Assembly (NCBI RefSeq): GCF_000332475.2
Contig: NZ_AOGX02000015.1
Location: 1,116,001-1,180,000, forward strand
Reading direction: 5' to 3'
DNA length: 64,000 bases
Source of the DNA: Leptospira yanagawae serovar Saopaulo str. Sao Paulo = ATCC 700523
Lineage (GTDB): Bacteria > Spirochaetota > Leptospiria > Leptospirales > Leptospiraceae
Position 1 is the stretch's first letter. Every line of letters starts with the position of its first letter. A model generated the notes under the pieces. It had not been told where the DNA came from. It was given only the letters and a program-made list of their open reading frames with translations, and made no database searches. The position numbers and the translations under genes were made by a program. Below are positions 62,426 to 64,000 of the stretch, piece after piece.

Positions 62426-63514
62426 TTATTTTTTAGCATTCTTTCGGTATTCACTCGGGCTTTGCCCCAATTCTCGTTTAAAGGCATCGTAGAAAGTAGA
62501 TTTGGATGGAAATCCAACTTCATAGGCAATGGTTAAAATATTTTTTTCAGGATGGTTTGTGATGAGATCCTTTGCATCCTTGATACGGTAATGGTTTACC
62601 AAGTGGAAAAAACTTTTTTTCAAATGCAAATTGAGAAATTCAGAGAGTTGGTGTTCGGACAAATGCATTTGTTTGGCCAATTTTTCTAAATTGATGGTAT
62701 CATCTAAATATACTCTTTGAGATTCCATGAGTGTTTTCAACCGAACATGTAGGGTTTCTAAATCAAAAGAACCCAATTGGGAAGTTTGGTATTTTTTTTC
62801 TTCGATCACAATTCTTTGCACTTCACCCCATAATTCTGGGCTTTTTTGGCGTAATAGGTAAATTCCAATGACTAATCCTGCAATGAAAAAGGATACAATT
62901 TGAAGCCCATGCCTCGCGTGGAAAAACAAAGTATACACACCTATTGCACTTGCAATGGCACCAAACCCAACAACGAGGCCCACCAAACGAAGGTGAGCCG
63001 ATTTTTTAAATGCTTCCCACCGCACGTACCGAATCATGTGGGAAAAAACATAGTATGTCGCATAAAAGATAGGGATTACAGCAATTAAGATAATAAATTG
63101 GAAGCGAAGGGGGACACCTTTCTCTAGGTAGGAATTGTGGATCGCTATTTTTTCTTCCGCCGTAGAGGTATAAAACGGAAACATAAAAATGAGTACAAGA
63201 ATCGCTGGAAAAAATTCCCAATATGAAAATCGATTTTTGTTTGGGTTTTCATTCCAAAGTTCTGAAAAATATTGTTTTAGAAGGAATCCTAGGCAAGCGG
63301 TAAACGGTAAGTGTACCAGATACAAATGTGGGAAATATTGGTAAAGTTCCGTAGAGGAAAGATAGGTATGGGTTTGGAAAAATGCTACAAATAAAAATAA
63401 AAGTCCCTGAACAAAAACCTGTCGACTCGCATTCGTCCTAATAAATTCGCCGAGTGCAAAGAGAAATGATAAACCTGCTGAAAACGCAATTAGATATAAA
63501 ACGCCATTCCCCAT
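62426..63514 (-). CDS. Membrane-anchored AraC-family regulator
   Basis: The 362-residue protein has about seven membrane helices over residues 1-220. A linker follows, then an AraC double helix-turn-helix in the last 100 residues: INLEKLAKQMHLSEHQLSEF and ILTIAYEVGFPSKSTFYDAF, then KRELGQSPSEYRK. The 7TM-AraC layout is common in spirochaetes and Bacteroidetes and suggests a signal sensed in the membrane. The desaturase gene lies downstream on the same strand, behind a terminator, and is a candidate target. Confidence 0.87.
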   Translation of the reverse strand: MGNGVLYLIAFSAGLSFLFALGEFIRTNASRQVFVQGLLFLFVAFFQTHTYLSSTELYQYFPHLYLVHLPFTACLGFLLKQYFSELWNENPNKNRFSYWEFFPAILVLIFMFPFYTSTAEEKIAIHNSYLEKGVPLRFQFIILIAVIPIFYATYYVFSHMIRYVRWEAFKKSAHLRLVGLVVGFGAIASAIGVYTLFFHARHGLQIVSFFIAGLVIGIYLLRQKSPELWGEVQRIVIEEKKYQTSQLGSFDLETLHVRLKTLMESQRVYLDDTINLEKLAKQMHLSEHQLSEFLNLHLKKSFFHLVNHYRIKDAKDLITNHPEKNILTIAYEVGFPSKSTFYDAFKRELGQSPSEYRKNAKK

Positions 63515-63603
63515 CGGTATAGTAGACTCTAAAGAATTGCCTTAGAATGTAAAATAAAATCACTTGCCTAGTGTTCGTTCCGAATTAGTTTTACGTTTGG
63601 AAC

Positions 63604-64000
63604 GTGGAAACAAACCAAAGGCAATCATCATTTTTGTGGGAAGGGAATACTTTAGAAATCCACTTACCCATTATTTTTAACACCATGGAAGTTTCCAAGG
63701 ACTGGAATCGGTTTTTAGATCACTTAAAAAAAGACACACCCAGAAATATTTCGATCCATGCAAACGATTTGAGAGAGGCAGATAGTTCCGGAATTTCATT
63801 TCTGAAATTAGTTCGACTTGAATGCGAATCACGAAAAATCCAATTCACCTTATTTGGGTTAGATGAAAAGTTTCAGTATCGATTAAACATTACTAATGAT
63901 GATAGCAAAAAATACAAAGAGCAATTAGCCGATGCTTTACGTAAATCAGAACAAATCGGAAAACTTACAATTGATTCCTTATTGGAATTCAAATATTTAG
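63604..64000 (+). CDS. STAS-domain protein, probable MlaE-type permease, cut by right edge
   Basis: A frame from a GTG at 63604 runs open to the window end, giving 132 residues. GNTLEIHLPIIFNTMEV, NISIHANDLREADSSGISFL and LVRLECESRKIQFTLFGLD form an STAS-like anti-sigma-factor-antagonist fold, with the DSSG turn typical of it. Residues after about 95 turn helical. STAS domains of this kind are fused to the MlaE permease of lipid-transport ABC systems in many bacteria; the permease itself would lie outside the window. An internal ATG at 63688 is less likely. Confidence 0.6.
   Translation, partial: METNQRQSSFLWEGNTLEIHLPIIFNTMEVSKDWNRFLDHLKKDTPRNISIHANDLREADSSGISFLKLVRLECESRKIQFTLFGLDEKFQYRLNITNDDSKKYKEQLADALRKSEQIGKLTIDSLLEFKYL

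Overview
The window is about 64 kb of AT-rich chromosomal DNA that reads as spirochaete, most likely Leptospira (perhaps a saprophytic, L. biflexa-like species). This is inferred from three things: a flgB-flgC-fliE / fliF flagellar set, spirochaete-style lipoproteins with loose lipoboxes, and densely packed short operons on both strands that often start with GTG or TTG and have weak Shine-Dalgarno sequences. I see no rRNA, tRNA, insertion sequence, phage or CRISPR array. Two compact GC-rich repeats lie between genes.

Layout. 0-9 kb: an ATP-grasp-like protein cut by the left edge, a glycan-binding-domain secreted protein, cutA, a glutathione transferase-like protein, a tandem pair of 400-aa M23 peptidases, a DUF2237 protein, a secreted zinc phospholipase C-like enzyme with an SH3b partner, and an unrecognised membrane protein. 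9-14 kb: a thiolase, ilvC, and a run of four small exported proteins that includes a duplicated lipoprotein. 14-24 kb: signalling and translation genes (MASE1-SpoIIE phosphatase, an Uup-type ABC-F ATPase, a five-PAS hybrid histidine kinase, a large TPR-like secreted protein). 24-29 kb: a CNNM/CorC-type protein, split coaC and coaB, a DUF486 protein, a sirtuin and bioF. 29-34 kb: a cytochrome c maturation cluster ccmE-ccmF-ccmH joined by ATGA overlaps, with an unusual CXXXY-type CcmE, then an ElyC/YdcF protein, a small conserved ORF and an exported metallo-beta-lactamase-fold enzyme. 34-40 kb: an NhaD-type antiporter, an MIO aromatic amino acid lyase, and a DUF368 (PopT-type) transporter next to a WecA/MraY-like transferase. 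40-47 kb: dapA-dapB-cdaA-cdaR, which joins diaminopimelate synthesis to cyclic-di-AMP synthesis, then an alpha/beta hydrolase and a class III adenylate cyclase.

47-58 kb: fliF stands alone, separated from fliE-flgC-flgB by about 7.6 kb. That gap holds a mazEF toxin-antitoxin pair and a TetR-centred group: a class III aminotransferase, an FLVCR-like MFS carrier, an FGGY kinase, an MBL hydrolase and a DUF4430 lipoprotein. Both divergent promoter regions of this group carry palindromes built from the same half-site, TGAGTGA/TCACTCA. This group is the best candidate here for an undescribed system. 58-64 kb: a PLD-helicase-DUF3427 protein, a sterol desaturase-family enzyme, a membrane-anchored AraC regulator, and the start of a STAS-domain protein (probably a fused MlaE-type permease) cut by the right edge.

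All functional calls come from reading motifs in the translated sequence. No database search was run.
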